Source: Deltaproteobacteria bacterium
GTDB lineage: Bacteria > Bdellovibrionota > Bdellovibrionia > Bdellovibrionales > Bdellovibrionaceae
Length of the DNA stretch: 32,718 bases
NCBI GenBank assembly: GCA_013286585.1
Contig: JABDFK010000019.1
Location: forward strand, 1 to 32,718
Direction of reading: 5' to 3'
In this document: positions 7,381 to 15,283 of the stretch, in pieces
Layout of the letters: each line of letters opens with the position of its first letter
How positions within the stretch are numbered: position 1 is the first letter of the stretch
Notes under the pieces: model-generated
Told to the model about the DNA's origin: nothing
What the model saw: only the letters and a program-made list of their open reading frames with translations
Database searches by the model: none
Program-made: the position numbers and the translations under genes

Positions 7381-8757
7381 ATGAGTAACAGCGTCTATGT
7401 GAACCGGACTTTGAATCTGAAAAGGATTCGTTACATTGGTTTGGATATGGACCACACGCTCATCCGCTACAATGCGCATGAGTTTGAGAAGCTCTCGCAT
7501 CAAGCAATCAAAGAAAAACTCGTGAAGAACCGCAATTATCCGGCCGTGATTCTGGATTTGCCCTTCGATTACAACTTGGCCATTCGTGGACTGGTGATCG
7601 ATCGGCAAAAAGGAAATACGCTAAAGCTAAATCGCCACAGCGCTATTCGCGCCAGTCATCACGGTTTGAAGTCCATCGATTTTAAGACTCAGCAGAAGAT
7701 TTATAAAAGCACTTATATCGACTTAAGCGACAAACAATACCTGGCCGTGGATACGGCTTTCTCTATTTCTTTGGCCACATTGTTTTCACAGATCATCGAA
7801 TTGAAGGAAGCTCAACCCAACTTGGCTGTGCCAGACTTTGCCACTGTGGCCGATGACGTGTTGCACGCGCTCGATGAAGCTCATCGTGACGGCTCATTGA
7901 AAGAGACCGTCAAAAAAGACTTAAAAAAATACATTATCAAAGATCCAGAATTAGTCGCAGGCCTGGAAAAATTTAAAAAACACGGCAAGAAAATTTTCAT
8001 CGCCACTAATTCTGATTTTCACTACACCAAATTACTTTTGGATTACGCCATCAATCCATTTTTGAAAGATCACCGAACTTGGTTGGATCTTTTCGAAATC
8101 GTCATCACCAGCGCGCAAAAGCCAAGATTCTTCTTCGATGATCTGAAATATCTGAAGGTGAATCCCGCAGACGGCACTATGACCAATGTCGACGAAAAAT
8201 TAGTTCCCGGAGTCTATCAGGGTGGCAGCGCCCAAGTTTTCACCAAAGATTTAGGCCTTGAAGGCGACGAGATCCTCTACATCGGTGACCACATCTACGG
8301 CGATATCCTGCGCTTGAAAAAAGACTGTGGCTGGAGAACCGCCATGGTCATCGAAGAGCTGGCCGACGAGGTCAAAGGCAACAAAACCGCCGAGCCGCTG
8401 AATCAAGAGATCGATCTTCTGATGAAGAAGAAAGAACCTCTCGAAGACGAGTTCACTGAAATCATGACTAAGAAAAGCGACGGTGTTGCCGCCAATCACC
8501 AAAATTCCTTGGACACGCTTCAAAAGCAAATCACTGAGATCGACGCGCAGATCAGCGGCCTGATTAAAAAACAGCAAGTGCTGTACAACCAGCATTGGGG
8601 TCAGCTCATGCGCGCCGGCAACGAAGAAAGTTACTTCGCCTATCAAGTGGATCGCTACGCCTGTATTTACATGGCGAAGTTGAGTGATCTTTTGCAGCTT
8701 TCACCGCGCACCTATTTCCGCGCGCCTCGGCGCCCGCTTTCGCACGAGATTTTGTAA
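7381..8757 (+). CDS. HAD-superfamily 5'-nucleotidase (cN-II-like)
   Basis: A 458-residue protein of the HAD-IG 5'-nucleotidase family, related to eukaryotic cytosolic purine 5'-nucleotidase, predicted to remove phosphate from nucleoside monophosphates. The nucleophile motif is IGLDMDHTLIRY (Asp22, Asp24). Motif II is IFIATNSD, and the acidic motif IV is DEILYIGDHIYGDIL. Around residues 340-400 there is a charged helical stretch (MKKKEPLEDEFTEIM) typical of the family's C-terminal helices. GAGAG upstream of the ATG is a modest ribosome site. It lies downstream of the rhodanese gene and ends seven bases before the convergent kinase gene. The precise nucleotide substrate is not known. Confidence 0.88.
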   Translation: MSNSVYVNRTLNLKRIRYIGLDMDHTLIRYNAHEFEKLSHQAIKEKLVKNRNYPAVILDLPFDYNLAIRGLVIDRQKGNTLKLNRHSAIRASHHGLKSIDFKTQQKIYKSTYIDLSDKQYLAVDTAFSISLATLFSQIIELKEAQPNLAVPDFATVADDVLHALDEAHRDGSLKETVKKDLKKYIIKDPELVAGLEKFKKHGKKIFIATNSDFHYTKLLLDYAINPFLKDHRTWLDLFEIVITSAQKPRFFFDDLKYLKVNPADGTMTNVDEKLVPGVYQGGSAQVFTKDLGLEGDEILYIGDHIYGDILRLKKDCGWRTAMVIEELADEVKGNKTAEPLNQEIDLLMKKKEPLEDEFTEIMTKKSDGVAANHQNSLDTLQKQITEIDAQISGLIKKQQVLYNQHWGQLMRAGNEESYFAYQVDRYACIYMAKLSDLLQLSPRTYFRAPRRPLSHEIL

Positions 8758-8764
8758 TTCAATT

Positions 8765-9259
8765 CTACTCTGTGACTTTTACAAATTTTAGGCCCGGCCT
8801 AGAATCAGGTAAATGACGACGAGGGTCTTGAGCATCGAATTCCTGCTTACTCATCGTCCAATGATAAACATTCTCTGGCTTTTCATCATTCCGTTTTTGA
8901 ACTCGTCGCCATCGTTCTTCAGATGAGATTTCAAAATAATAAATTTCAATCTTAGCATCGGCGGCATCGGCTAGCTCCATAAGCCATGGCCATCTTCCGA
9001 CGTCGAAAACGACCGATTGACCGTTTTTAAGGGCTTCCAGCGCTTTTGAAAACATCAGATTTAGCGCTTTCGGCATCAAACGTTCATAACCCTGCAAATC
9101 TCCGATGGGCTCATGGAAGTTTTTAATGGTTCCATCGCGGGACTGAAAAAAAGCGCCCTGCTCCTTAGCGATTTTTAGCGCGAGCGTGGTTTTGCCGGAG
9201 CCCATTGGGCCGACCATTGCGTAGATTGTTAGGGGGGAATCTGGATTCATTAGTCCCAT
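8765..9259 (-). CDS. small P-loop kinase-like ATPase
   Basis: A 164-residue protein with a Walker A motif GPMGSGKTT (residues 17-25) near the N terminus and a possible Walker B strand in QSVVFDVGRW. An arginine-rich lid follows (SEERWRRVQKRNDEKP). This is the architecture of predicted small-molecule or RNA kinases of the AAA_33/zeta-like group. The substrate is unknown and no antitoxin partner is visible, so I do not call it a toxin. The gene has lower GC than its neighbours and lies next to a toxin-antitoxin pair between two housekeeping-like genes, suggesting it arrived with that accessory segment. Two starts (ATG at 9259 or 9250) are possible, and neither has a good Shine-Dalgarno. Confidence 0.75.
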   Translation of the reverse strand: MGLMNPDSPLTIYAMVGPMGSGKTTLALKIAKEQGAFFQSRDGTIKNFHEPIGDLQGYERLMPKALNLMFSKALEALKNGQSVVFDVGRWPWLMELADAADAKIEIYYFEISSEERWRRVQKRNDEKPENVYHWTMSKQEFDAQDPRRHLPDSRPGLKFVKVTE

Positions 9260-9473
9260 TCAGCAAGTTTTACTGACAAAAATAATTTGTTTCAAAGGAT
9301 CCACCTAAGACCATTCGCTGATGAAGGTAACAAAGATAATATGATCTATCGCCTGCAATGATCCTAGACTGTGAATTTTTCAAAAGATCCGAATGGCGAC
9401 CCTCAGAATCAAATTAGCGGCACCTAGGCGTTGTCGGAAATTGCATAAGACTAGCCTTTAATGAAATCTATGC

Positions 9474-9494
9474 TATACTGCTTATAGCAGTATA
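9474..9494. promoter_or_regulatory. palindromic operator overlapping the toxin-antitoxin promoter
   Basis: A perfect inverted repeat with nine-base arms, TATACTGCT and AGCAGTATA, is separated by TAT. It contains TATACT (9474-9479) and overlaps TATAAT (9491-9496), both good -10 elements, and lies just before the ribosome site GAGG (9497-9500). No convincing -35 was found. The position fits an autorepressor site for the downstream XRE antitoxin. Binding is inferred. Confidence 0.65.
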
Positions 9495-9507
9495 ATGAGG
9501 ATCGTTT

Positions 9508-9792
9508 ATGCTGCCAACTAAAGTCACTTGGTCGGATCGGGTCGAAAAGCAGTTAGGTAAAATCCCTATTCACATCCAAGAGAAGTTTAGAGCCTGGATG
9601 GTGAGCGTTGAGGAAGATGGAATCCATATCGTTCGGCGGCGGCATGGTTTTCACGACGAAGCTCTGAAAGGGTTAAGACTAGGACAACGATCGGTTCGAT
9701 TGAATAAAGCTTACCGAGTGATTTATGTACAAAAGGATCAGAGCCATATCAGACTCATTCAGGTCATAGAGGTAAATAAACATGAGTATTAG
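9508..9792 (+). CDS. higB: RelE/ParE-superfamily toxin (HigB-like)
   Basis: A 94-residue protein of the RelE/ParE fold, the toxin of a type II toxin-antitoxin module. HigB-type members cleave mRNA on the ribosome. Visible hallmarks are an N-terminal helical pair (WSDRVEKQLGKIPIHIQEKF), a basic strand IVRRRHGFHDEALKG, and the strands GQRSVRLNKAYRVIYV and RLIQVIEVNKHEY. The C-terminal HEY is typical. The order is toxin first, then antitoxin, as in higBA. ATG at 9508 follows GAGG with seven-base spacing and overlaps the antitoxin gene by 11 bases. Whether it cleaves RNA or poisons gyrase cannot be settled from sequence; HigB is preferred because of gene order. Confidence 0.85.
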   Translation: MLPTKVTWSDRVEKQLGKIPIHIQEKFRAWMVSVEEDGIHIVRRRHGFHDEALKGLRLGQRSVRLNKAYRVIYVQKDQSHIRLIQVIEVNKHEY

Positions 9793-10096
9793 AAACAAAA
9801 ATTTTGGCATCGATACTTTGAATAAACGACTTGGCAAAATGACCGTCGGAGGCTTTCTTCGCGCTTGGCGGCTTTCCGAGGAGCTATCACAAAAAGAGTT
9901 TGCTCAGCAAATTAAAATGTTGCCAGCAAATCTTTGTGATATTGAAAAAGGGCGGAAAGGTGTTAGTCCGGAAAAGGCCGAAGAAATCGCAAAAATTTTA
10001 GGTTACTCGAAAGCAGTCTTGGTCAAAATGGCATTGGAAGAATTGCTGGAGTCCGCCGGACTGAAATATCAAATCGAGGTCAAGCCCGTTGCCTAG
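9782..10096 (+). CDS. higA: XRE-family antitoxin (HigA-like)
   Basis: A 104-residue DNA-binding antitoxin. The helix-turn-helix spans about residues 20-75 (LRAWRLSEELSQKEFAQQ, then MLPANLCDIEKGRKGVSPEK and IAKILGYSKAVLV), the usual XRE/Cro pattern. The C-terminal tail (ESAGLKYQIEVKPVA) probably contacts the toxin. It would neutralise the preceding toxin and repress the operon through the palindrome at 9474-9494. It starts inside the toxin gene, giving translational coupling. Its TAG stop shares the palindrome CTAG (10093-10096) with the stop of the convergent gene. The surroundings are lower in GC than the flanking genes, consistent with horizontal gain. Confidence 0.88.
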   Translation: MSIRNKNFGIDTLNKRLGKMTVGGFLRAWRLSEELSQKEFAQQIKMLPANLCDIEKGRKGVSPEKAEEIAKILGYSKAVLVKMALEELLESAGLKYQIEVKPVA

Positions 10097-10836
10097 GGCT
10101 CTCTTGTTAACAGAAATACAAATTCTTCTTGTCCCAGTTGATCCAGCAAACCCACATGCATGCCGGAAGGATATTTTTTTCGGTAAAGGAATCGTGCTTT
10201 TTGAATCACGTAACAACCTAGGGTGGCGGTTTGGCCTTGATCTTCTTCCCCGGTGTTGCACGGAACAGTGACGAATTCTTCCTGTTGGCGCTGACGTGGG
10301 AATGAAGTGAACACCAGTCCCGCCACTTTAGCCGGATTTTCGGTGTAAATGGTTTTTCTAGCTAAGCTCATCAAACTGTCAGGTATTTTCGGTGACGCCT
10401 CCACCACCGGCACCACCACGAGAAGATGGATCGCCTGCTTTTCGGCGGACTTCAGACCCTCGATGAATCTTTCAGGCTCTTTTCTAAAATCAAAATGTTC
10501 GGCCTGCATGCCCTCGGGGATTTGAATACTTTGATCCACTACCATGGCTTGAAATGGATGCGGGGTCTGCTGCATCTTGGACCAAAACTTGGACAAGATT
10601 TCCTTCATCATCGGATCATTGGCATCGGAGGTATCAATTCCCAGAAAAAAGATCGCGGGCGAAATCAGATCAGGCTCGATGGAGACGAAAAGTGAGTTGA
10701 CCACCACGTCCGAATTTTCAAACTGGCTAATGCCTATCTTAGAGATCGCCTTAGGCTGAATACCGACGAAAAAAACGAAGGCCAGAGATGCCAACATCAA
10801 AGAAATCACTACGGTGAGCATTTTCCAGGTCTTCAT
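10093..10836 (-). CDS. membrane-anchored or exported protein of unknown function
   Basis: About 247 residues with an N-terminal hydrophobic segment (KMLTVVISLMLASLAFVFFV) that is either an uncleaved signal anchor or a signal peptide, followed by a soluble domain. I recognise no family. The domain alternates strands and helices (LVVVPVVEASPKIPDSLMSL; AKVAGLVFTSF). Near the C terminus it has two cysteines about 16 residues apart (VPCNTGEEDQG, TLGCYVIQ), which could form a periplasmic disulfide. The ATG at 10836 is chosen because it puts the hydrophobic segment at the very N terminus; a TTG at 10872 would add 12 residues. It stands alone, convergent with the antitoxin gene and divergent from the coenzyme A operon. 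Confidence 0.7.
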   Translation of the reverse strand: MKTWKMLTVVISLMLASLAFVFFVGIQPKAISKIGISQFENSDVVVNSLFVSIEPDLISPAIFFLGIDTSDANDPMMKEILSKFWSKMQQTPHPFQAMVVDQSIQIPEGMQAEHFDFRKEPERFIEGLKSAEKQAIHLLVVVPVVEASPKIPDSLMSLARKTIYTENPAKVAGLVFTSFPRQRQQEEFVTVPCNTGEEDQGQTATLGCYVIQKARFLYRKKYPSGMHVGLLDQLGQEEFVFLLTREP

Positions 10837-10977
10837 GGAGGACTTCTTATCGGTATAGCCGTCCGGTGTCAAATTTGTACTTTGCTTAAAGCTTTTGCAA
10901 ATGCTCGAAAATACGCCTAATTATGGAGGCACATAAGGACCCGACGGGCGGGTACCTCACAACTGAATGGTTAGATC

Positions 10978-11733
10978 ATGAATCCGACGCAAACGTCAGA
11001 TCTCCCAAAACCATATCGCTATCTAGTCATCGGCAATGGCCGATGGGCCACGCATTTAAAAAAATATCTAGAAATTCTGAATTTACCTTTTGCCCAATGG
11101 AACCGCAGCCAGCCACTGGCGCAGCTGCAATCCGGCTTACTTGAGTGCACTCATGTTCTGTTAGCGATTTCAGATTCGGCTTTGGAGTCTTTTCAGCGGG
11201 AGCATCTACGGAATTTTCCAGGCTTGGTGGTGTATTTTTCCGGAGCCCTCGAACTGAACGGCGCCGTGGGTGTTCATCCACTCATGAGCTTTGGTCCAGA
11301 GTTGTACCATGAAGAGACCTACCGACGAGTTCCCTTCGTCACGACCTCCGCGCTTTCATTGCAAGAAATTTTGCCCGAGTTTCCGAACTCTCTACATCGC
11401 CTGCGGGCTGATCAAAAACCTTACTACCATGCTCTGTGTGTGCTGGGCGGAAACCTCACTACGCTTCTGATTAAAAAAATGAATCAAGGATTTTCGGATT
11501 TGAACTTACCGCCCGAGTTGGGACAGCTCTTCATCCAACAAGTCGTGCAGAATGTTTTTTCCAATCCAGGCCTGGCGCTGACGGGCCCCCTAGCGCGCAA
11601 AGATTTTGTGACTGTTGATAAAAACTTAAAAAGCCTGCAAGGCGATCCCTTCGCGGCTGTTTACCAATCCTTTCTTCCCATTGCTTTTCCAGAATATTCA
11701 ACTGAGGTGAAAAATGAAAATCCAAGACTTTAA
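10978..11733 (+). CDS. Rossmann/DUF2520 protein, candidate PanG-type ketopantoate reductase
   Basis: A 251-residue two-domain oxidoreductase-like protein. The N-terminal Rossmann fold (about 14-130) has a dinucleotide loop VIGNGRWATHL. The helical C-terminal DUF2520-type domain resembles the 6-phosphogluconate-dehydrogenase C-terminal fold (YYHALCVLGGNLTTLLIKKM; TGPLARKDFVTVDKNL). It is the first gene of an operon with panB, panC, coaBC and coaX and overlaps panB by 20 bases. Pantothenate synthesis needs a ketopantoate reductase between PanB and PanC, and no panE is present here. PanG, a non-PanE ketopantoate reductase reported from Francisella, is the precedent. The family call is firm; the enzymatic role is inferred from position. 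The start is fixed by an in-frame TAG six bases upstream of the ATG. Confidence 0.8.
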   Translation: MNPTQTSDLPKPYRYLVIGNGRWATHLKKYLEILNLPFAQWNRSQPLAQLQSGLLECTHVLLAISDSALESFQREHLRNFPGLVVYFSGALELNGAVGVHPLMSFGPELYHEETYRRVPFVTTSALSLQEILPEFPNSLHRLRADQKPYYHALCVLGGNLTTLLIKKMNQGFSDLNLPPELGQLFIQQVVQNVFSNPGLALTGPLARKDFVTVDKNLKSLQGDPFAAVYQSFLPIAFPEYSTEVKNENPRL

Positions 11734-12502
11734 AACCCACAAGCAGAGCGGCCGGAAAATTTCCATGGTCACTTGCTACGATCATTGGAGTGCGCAGATT
11801 ATTAATTCTTCGAACGTCGACGTTATCTTGGTGGGCGACTCTTTGGCCATGGTGATGCATGGACACCCCACCACTCTTGCGGCCACGGTGCCGCTGATGG
11901 CTTTGCATACTGCTGCTGTGGTCAAAGGTGCTCCGGACAAATTCGTGATCGCTGATCTGCCTTTTATGTCTTATCGAAAAGGGCTTTCTGAAAATATGAA
12001 TGCCATGGAAGAGCTCATGCGGGCTGGCGCACAAGCGCTGAAACTCGAAGGAGCCAAAGGAAATCTAGAGCTGATTCGCCATGCGGTCGACAGCGGTGTG
12101 CCGATTCAAGGGCATTTGGGCCTGACTCCGCAAAGCATCCATCAATTGGGTGGCTTCAAAGTGCAAGGTCGAAGTCCGCAAGAATATTCGGACCTCGTCG
12201 TGCAAGCCCAGCAACTAGAAGAGGCTGGATGTTTTTCTGTGGTCTTGGAATGTGTGCCAACGCCATTGGCTGAAACTATTTCCTCCAAGCTGAGTATTCC
12301 GACCATAGGCATCGGAGCTGGCCTCGACACTGACGGACAAGTTCTGGTTTTGCAAGACATGTTGGGGATGAATCCAAAGTTCAAACCGAAATTTTTGCGC
12401 ACATACTTGGACGGCTTTGAAATGCTCAAAAATTCTCTGAATGAATACCACAACGATGTTACGGCCCAACAATTTCCGACGGAGAAAGAAAGCTATTTAT
12501 GA
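11714..12502 (+). CDS. panB: 3-methyl-2-oxobutanoate hydroxymethyltransferase
   Basis: Transfers a hydroxymethyl group from methylenetetrahydrofolate to 2-ketoisovalerate to give ketopantoate, the first committed step of pantothenate synthesis. At 262 residues it has normal length. Signatures are SMVTCYDHWSAQII, VILVGDSLAMVMHGH (metal-binding Asp), FVIADLPFMSY, ALKLEGAKG, and GHLGLTPQSIHQLGGFKVQG, all typical of the (beta/alpha)8 PanB barrel. IGIGAGLDTDGQVLVLQDML closes the active site. ATG at 11714 has GAGG with six-base spacing. It overlaps the previous gene by 20 bases and panC by four (ATGA), so the whole block is translationally coupled. Confidence 0.97.
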   Translation: MKIQDFKTHKQSGRKISMVTCYDHWSAQIINSSNVDVILVGDSLAMVMHGHPTTLAATVPLMALHTAAVVKGAPDKFVIADLPFMSYRKGLSENMNAMEELMRAGAQALKLEGAKGNLELIRHAVDSGVPIQGHLGLTPQSIHQLGGFKVQGRSPQEYSDLVVQAQQLEEAGCFSVVLECVPTPLAETISSKLSIPTIGIGAGLDTDGQVLVLQDMLGMNPKFKPKFLRTYLDGFEMLKNSLNEYHNDVTAQQFPTEKESYL

Positions 12503-13263
12503 GCTTAAGAATAATTCACCAGCCCCTGGAGCTGAAGGCGACTTTGGCAGGTCTGCGCCAAAATAAAACCATTGGCTTCGTCCCAACCATGGGAGCTTTG
12601 CATAGTGGTCACCGTGCGCTTTTGCAAAGATCTAAGAGCGAAAATGATATTACCGTGCTGAGCATTTTCGTCAATCCCACTCAGTTCAACGACAAAGAGG
12701 ATCTTAAAAAATATCCACGCACTTGGGATGCCGACTTGGCTTTGGCGGATGCTGCTGGTGTGGACTTTGTGTTTTCCCCTGAATTTGCCGACATGTATCC
12801 CGATCACTTTCGTTACCAGCTGATGGAGAAAGAATTTTCACAAGCCCTTTGTGGAAAGGATCGTCCGGGTCATTTTGACGGTGTTCTGTCCGTCGTGATG
12901 AAGCTTTTCAATCTGATTCAACCCACCCGCGCCTATTTTGGCGAAAAAGATTTTCAGCAATTGCGCCTGATCGAAGGCATGGTGGAGGCTTTTTTCATGA
13001 GCACGAAAATCGTGCGCGTGCCAACCGTCCGCGAAAGTTCTGGCCTGGCTTTAAGCTCTCGAAATCTTCGACTCACTCCGGAAGAAATTCAATTGGCACC
13101 GCGCCTTCATCAAGTCTTAATCCAGGCAGTGAATGCGTCTGAAGCGACAGCCCAATTGCAGAGCAGTGGCTTTCAAGTGGACTATGTAGAAGACTTGGAA
13201 GGTCGTCGTTATGCGGCTGCCCGCCTGGGGAAAGTTAGGTTGATTGATAATGTCAAAATCTAA
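12499..13263 (+). CDS. panC: pantothenate synthetase (pantoate-beta-alanine ligase)
   Basis: ATP-dependent ligation of pantoate and beta-alanine to pantothenate. The nucleotidyltransferase signature is FVPTMGALHSGH with the HxGH element at residues 35-38. FVNPTQFNDKEDLKKYP, GHFDGVLSVVMKLFNLI, YFGEKDFQQLRLI and SSGLALSSRN are also present. At 254 residues it is slightly shorter than the typical 280 or so, because the C-terminal domain is compact. The start ATG overlaps the panB stop (ATGA), and the end overlaps the beginning of coaBC. PanD, which would supply beta-alanine, is not seen in the window. Confidence 0.96.
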   Translation: MSLRIIHQPLELKATLAGLRQNKTIGFVPTMGALHSGHRALLQRSKSENDITVLSIFVNPTQFNDKEDLKKYPRTWDADLALADAAGVDFVFSPEFADMYPDHFRYQLMEKEFSQALCGKDRPGHFDGVLSVVMKLFNLIQPTRAYFGEKDFQQLRLIEGMVEAFFMSTKIVRVPTVRESSGLALSSRNLRLTPEEIQLAPRLHQVLIQAVNASEATAQLQSSGFQVDYVEDLEGRRYAAARLGKVRLIDNVKI

Positions 13264-14437
13264 AATTCTGCTGCAAGTGACCGGTTCCATCGCGGCCTAC
13301 AAGGTCTGCGAATTGCTTTCCACTTTGGTGAAAGCTGATTATGAGGTCAAAGTCGTGGCCTCCGAAAATGCTCTGCGCTTTGTCGGCGCCGCAACCTGGG
13401 AAGGGCTCAGTGGCTCGCCCGTTTATTCGGATCTTTGGCAACAGGGGCGAATGATGGATCACATTGAGCTCAACCGCTGGGCCGATTTGATTTTGGTCGT
13501 ACCGGCCACCGCAAGTTACATCAATCGCGCTGCCAGTGGCACTGGTGGTGATTTACTGACGACTTTATTTTTAGCCCACGATTTTAAAAAGCCCTTTTTG
13601 TTGGCACCGGCGATGAATCAGGCCATGTACCAACATCCTGTGACTCACAAATCTTTGTCTCTGCTTCGGGAAATGGGTGTGGAAATTTTGGATCCTGAAA
13701 ATGGAAATCTGGCCTGCGGTGAAATTGGCCCAGGTCGTTTGATGGAGCCTGAAAATATTTTCGCCCGCATCCAGGCACGTCTTCAACCCAGACATAGCCG
13801 TGTTCTGATCACCTCGGGCGGAACCGTGGAACCCATCGATGACGTTCGTGGGATCACTAACATCAGCACTGGCGTTACCGGCGCCACGATTGCCGATCAG
13901 CTCATACGTGATGGCTTTGATGTCACTTATCTTGGCGCCAAGACGGCAGCGAAACCCACGGGACCGTGTCGACTGCTGAACTTTAGTAGCTTCAAAGACC
14001 TGCAAATGCTTTTACAAAATGAGCTTCAAGAAAAATATTCGGCGGTGATTCACGCGGCCGCTGTCAGTGATTATTCGCCAACTCCGTTGAACGGAAAAAT
14101 TCCTTCCCAAAGTGAACATCTGAACATCGAGCTACAGAAGAATCCCAAGTTGGTGAATCAACTTCGCGGGTGGTCGATCAACAAAGACCTGCGCTTGATC
14201 GCCTTCAAGCTGACCTCCTCCGATTCTGCACAGCACCGCCTGGCGGCGGTAGATACTCTTGGTAAAAATTCAACGGCAGATCTGGTCATTCAGAATGATT
14301 TCTCTGACTTTAAAAATGGAGGCCCAGAGCACCCTTTCGCGGCTTACCGAAATTCACAGTCTGTTTTTGCGGCGAAAAATAAAGCGGACCTGGCCCAGAA
14401 GATTTCCCATTACCTAGTGAAGGAGAGTCCCCTATGA
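13250..14437 (+). CDS. coaBC: bifunctional phosphopantothenoylcysteine decarboxylase/phosphopantothenate-cysteine ligase
   Basis: Also called Dfp; makes 4'-phosphopantetheine from 4'-phosphopantothenate in two steps. The flavin-containing CoaC domain (about 1-180) has [14 protein letters not shown], the [16 protein letters not shown] region and the substrate-binding [30 protein letters not shown] carries the active-site Cys. The CoaB ligase domain (about 185-395) begins [20 protein letters not shown] and contains [10 protein letters not shown] and [12 protein letters not shown] at 13250 gives a natural [13 protein letters not shown] start; TTG at 13244 is possible. It overlaps panC by 14 bases, and its stop overlaps coaX (ATGA). 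Confidence 0.96.
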   Translation: MSKSKILLQVTGSIAAYKVCELLSTLVKADYEVKVVASENALRFVGAATWEGLSGSPVYSDLWQQGRMMDHIELNRWADLILVVPATASYINRAASGTGGDLLTTLFLAHDFKKPFLLAPAMNQAMYQHPVTHKSLSLLREMGVEILDPENGNLACGEIGPGRLMEPENIFARIQARLQPRHSRVLITSGGTVEPIDDVRGITNISTGVTGATIADQLIRDGFDVTYLGAKTAAKPTGPCRLLNFSSFKDLQMLLQNELQEKYSAVIHAAAVSDYSPTPLNGKIPSQSEHLNIELQKNPKLVNQLRGWSINKDLRLIAFKLTSSDSAQHRLAAVDTLGKNSTADLVIQNDFSDFKNGGPEHPFAAYRNSQSVFAAKNKADLAQKISHYLVKESPL

Positions 14438-15201
14438 TTTTAGCTCTAGATGTCGGCAACAGCCAAATTTACGGCGGCGTTATCGATCACGACGAGATCA
14501 AATTTCGTTTTCGCAAAACTTCAAAATCAGGCTCCTCATCGGATGAAATCGGTGTCTACTTAAGATCTGTATTAAGAGAGAACGACATTGATCCCACTCA
14601 TATCCAACAGATCACCATGTGTTCTGTGGTTCCTGACGTCGTTCACTCCTTAAAAAATGCCTGTAAAAAATATTTCAATGTGAATCCGTTCATCCTTGAA
14701 CCCGGAGTAAAAACCGGACTGAAGATTGGATATCGAAATCCAGTCGAAGTGGGCTCAGATCGAATCGCCAACGCTATCGCAGCCACACACCTTTTTCCCA
14801 AAAAAGATTTGATCGTGATTGATTTGGGAACCGCCACCACTTTTTGTGCGATCACTTCAGGCAAAGAATACATGGGCGGCAGCATTGTCGCTGGACTGAA
14901 TCTTTGCATGGATGCTCTTGAAAGTAAGACTGCGAAACTTCCTTCTGTGGAAATCGTGGCGTTGGGTGCGGCCCTGGGACGTACGACGATTGAAAGCATA
15001 CAGAGCGGGCTCTATTTCGGACACATTGGTACAATTAAGGAGCTCACGGCAAGAATCACTAAGGAGTGTTTCGATGAAAAACCATATGTGGTCGGTACCG
15101 GGGGATTTTCTTCGCTCTTTGACAAAGCTAAAGTCTTCGATGAGATTCAACCTGATTTGGTGCTCAAGGGACTGGTGATGGCGCTAAAGATGAATAGCTG
15201 A
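14434..15201 (+). CDS. coaX: type III pantothenate kinase
   Basis: Phosphorylates pantothenate, the first step from vitamin to coenzyme A. It belongs to the ASKHA fold, unlike the CoaA type, and needs a monovalent cation. Signatures are [14 protein letters not shown] at the N terminus, [24 protein letters not shown] (second phosphate loop) and the effector-site motif [15 protein letters not shown]. It has 255 residues, normal for the family. The start ATG overlaps the coaBC stop by four bases (ATGA). As the last gene of the operon it is followed by a 82-base gap containing an inverted repeat and then a convergent gene. With panB, panC and coaBC it covers most steps from ketoisovalerate to phosphopantetheine. 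Confidence 0.96.
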   Translation: MILALDVGNSQIYGGVIDHDEIKFRFRKTSKSGSSSDEIGVYLRSVLRENDIDPTHIQQITMCSVVPDVVHSLKNACKKYFNVNPFILEPGVKTGLKIGYRNPVEVGSDRIANAIAATHLFPKKDLIVIDLGTATTFCAITSGKEYMGGSIVAGLNLCMDALESKTAKLPSVEIVALGAALGRTTIESIQSGLYFGHIGTIKELTARITKECFDEKPYVVGTGGFSSLFDKAKVFDEIQPDLVLKGLVMALKMNS

Positions 15202-15223
15202 GGGGGATCGGCTTCAGGTTCTC

Positions 15224-15268
15224 GGTTCCCAGACCTCGGTTCACCGTTGCAGTTGGGATTTGGGAACC
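15224..15268. repeat. inverted repeat between convergent genes
   Basis: GGTTCCCA (15224-15231) and TGGGAACC (15261-15268) are perfect eight-base arms around a 29-base loop, located between the convergent ends of coaX and the downstream minus-strand gene. It may help end transcription from both sides, but there is no T-run, so it is reported as a repeat rather than a terminator. Confidence 0.4.
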
Positions 15269-15283
15269 TAAAACTAAATGATT

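Noticed and set aside
8765-9259. Zeta-toxin interpretation of the P-loop kinase
   Set aside because: There is no epsilon-like antitoxin next to it, and the protein is shorter than typical zeta toxins; kinase-like is as far as the sequence supports.
10867-10872. TTGACA on the minus strand as a -35 for the gene ending at 10093
   Set aside because: No acceptable -10 lies at 16-18 bases, and the start would fall on or after the ATG.
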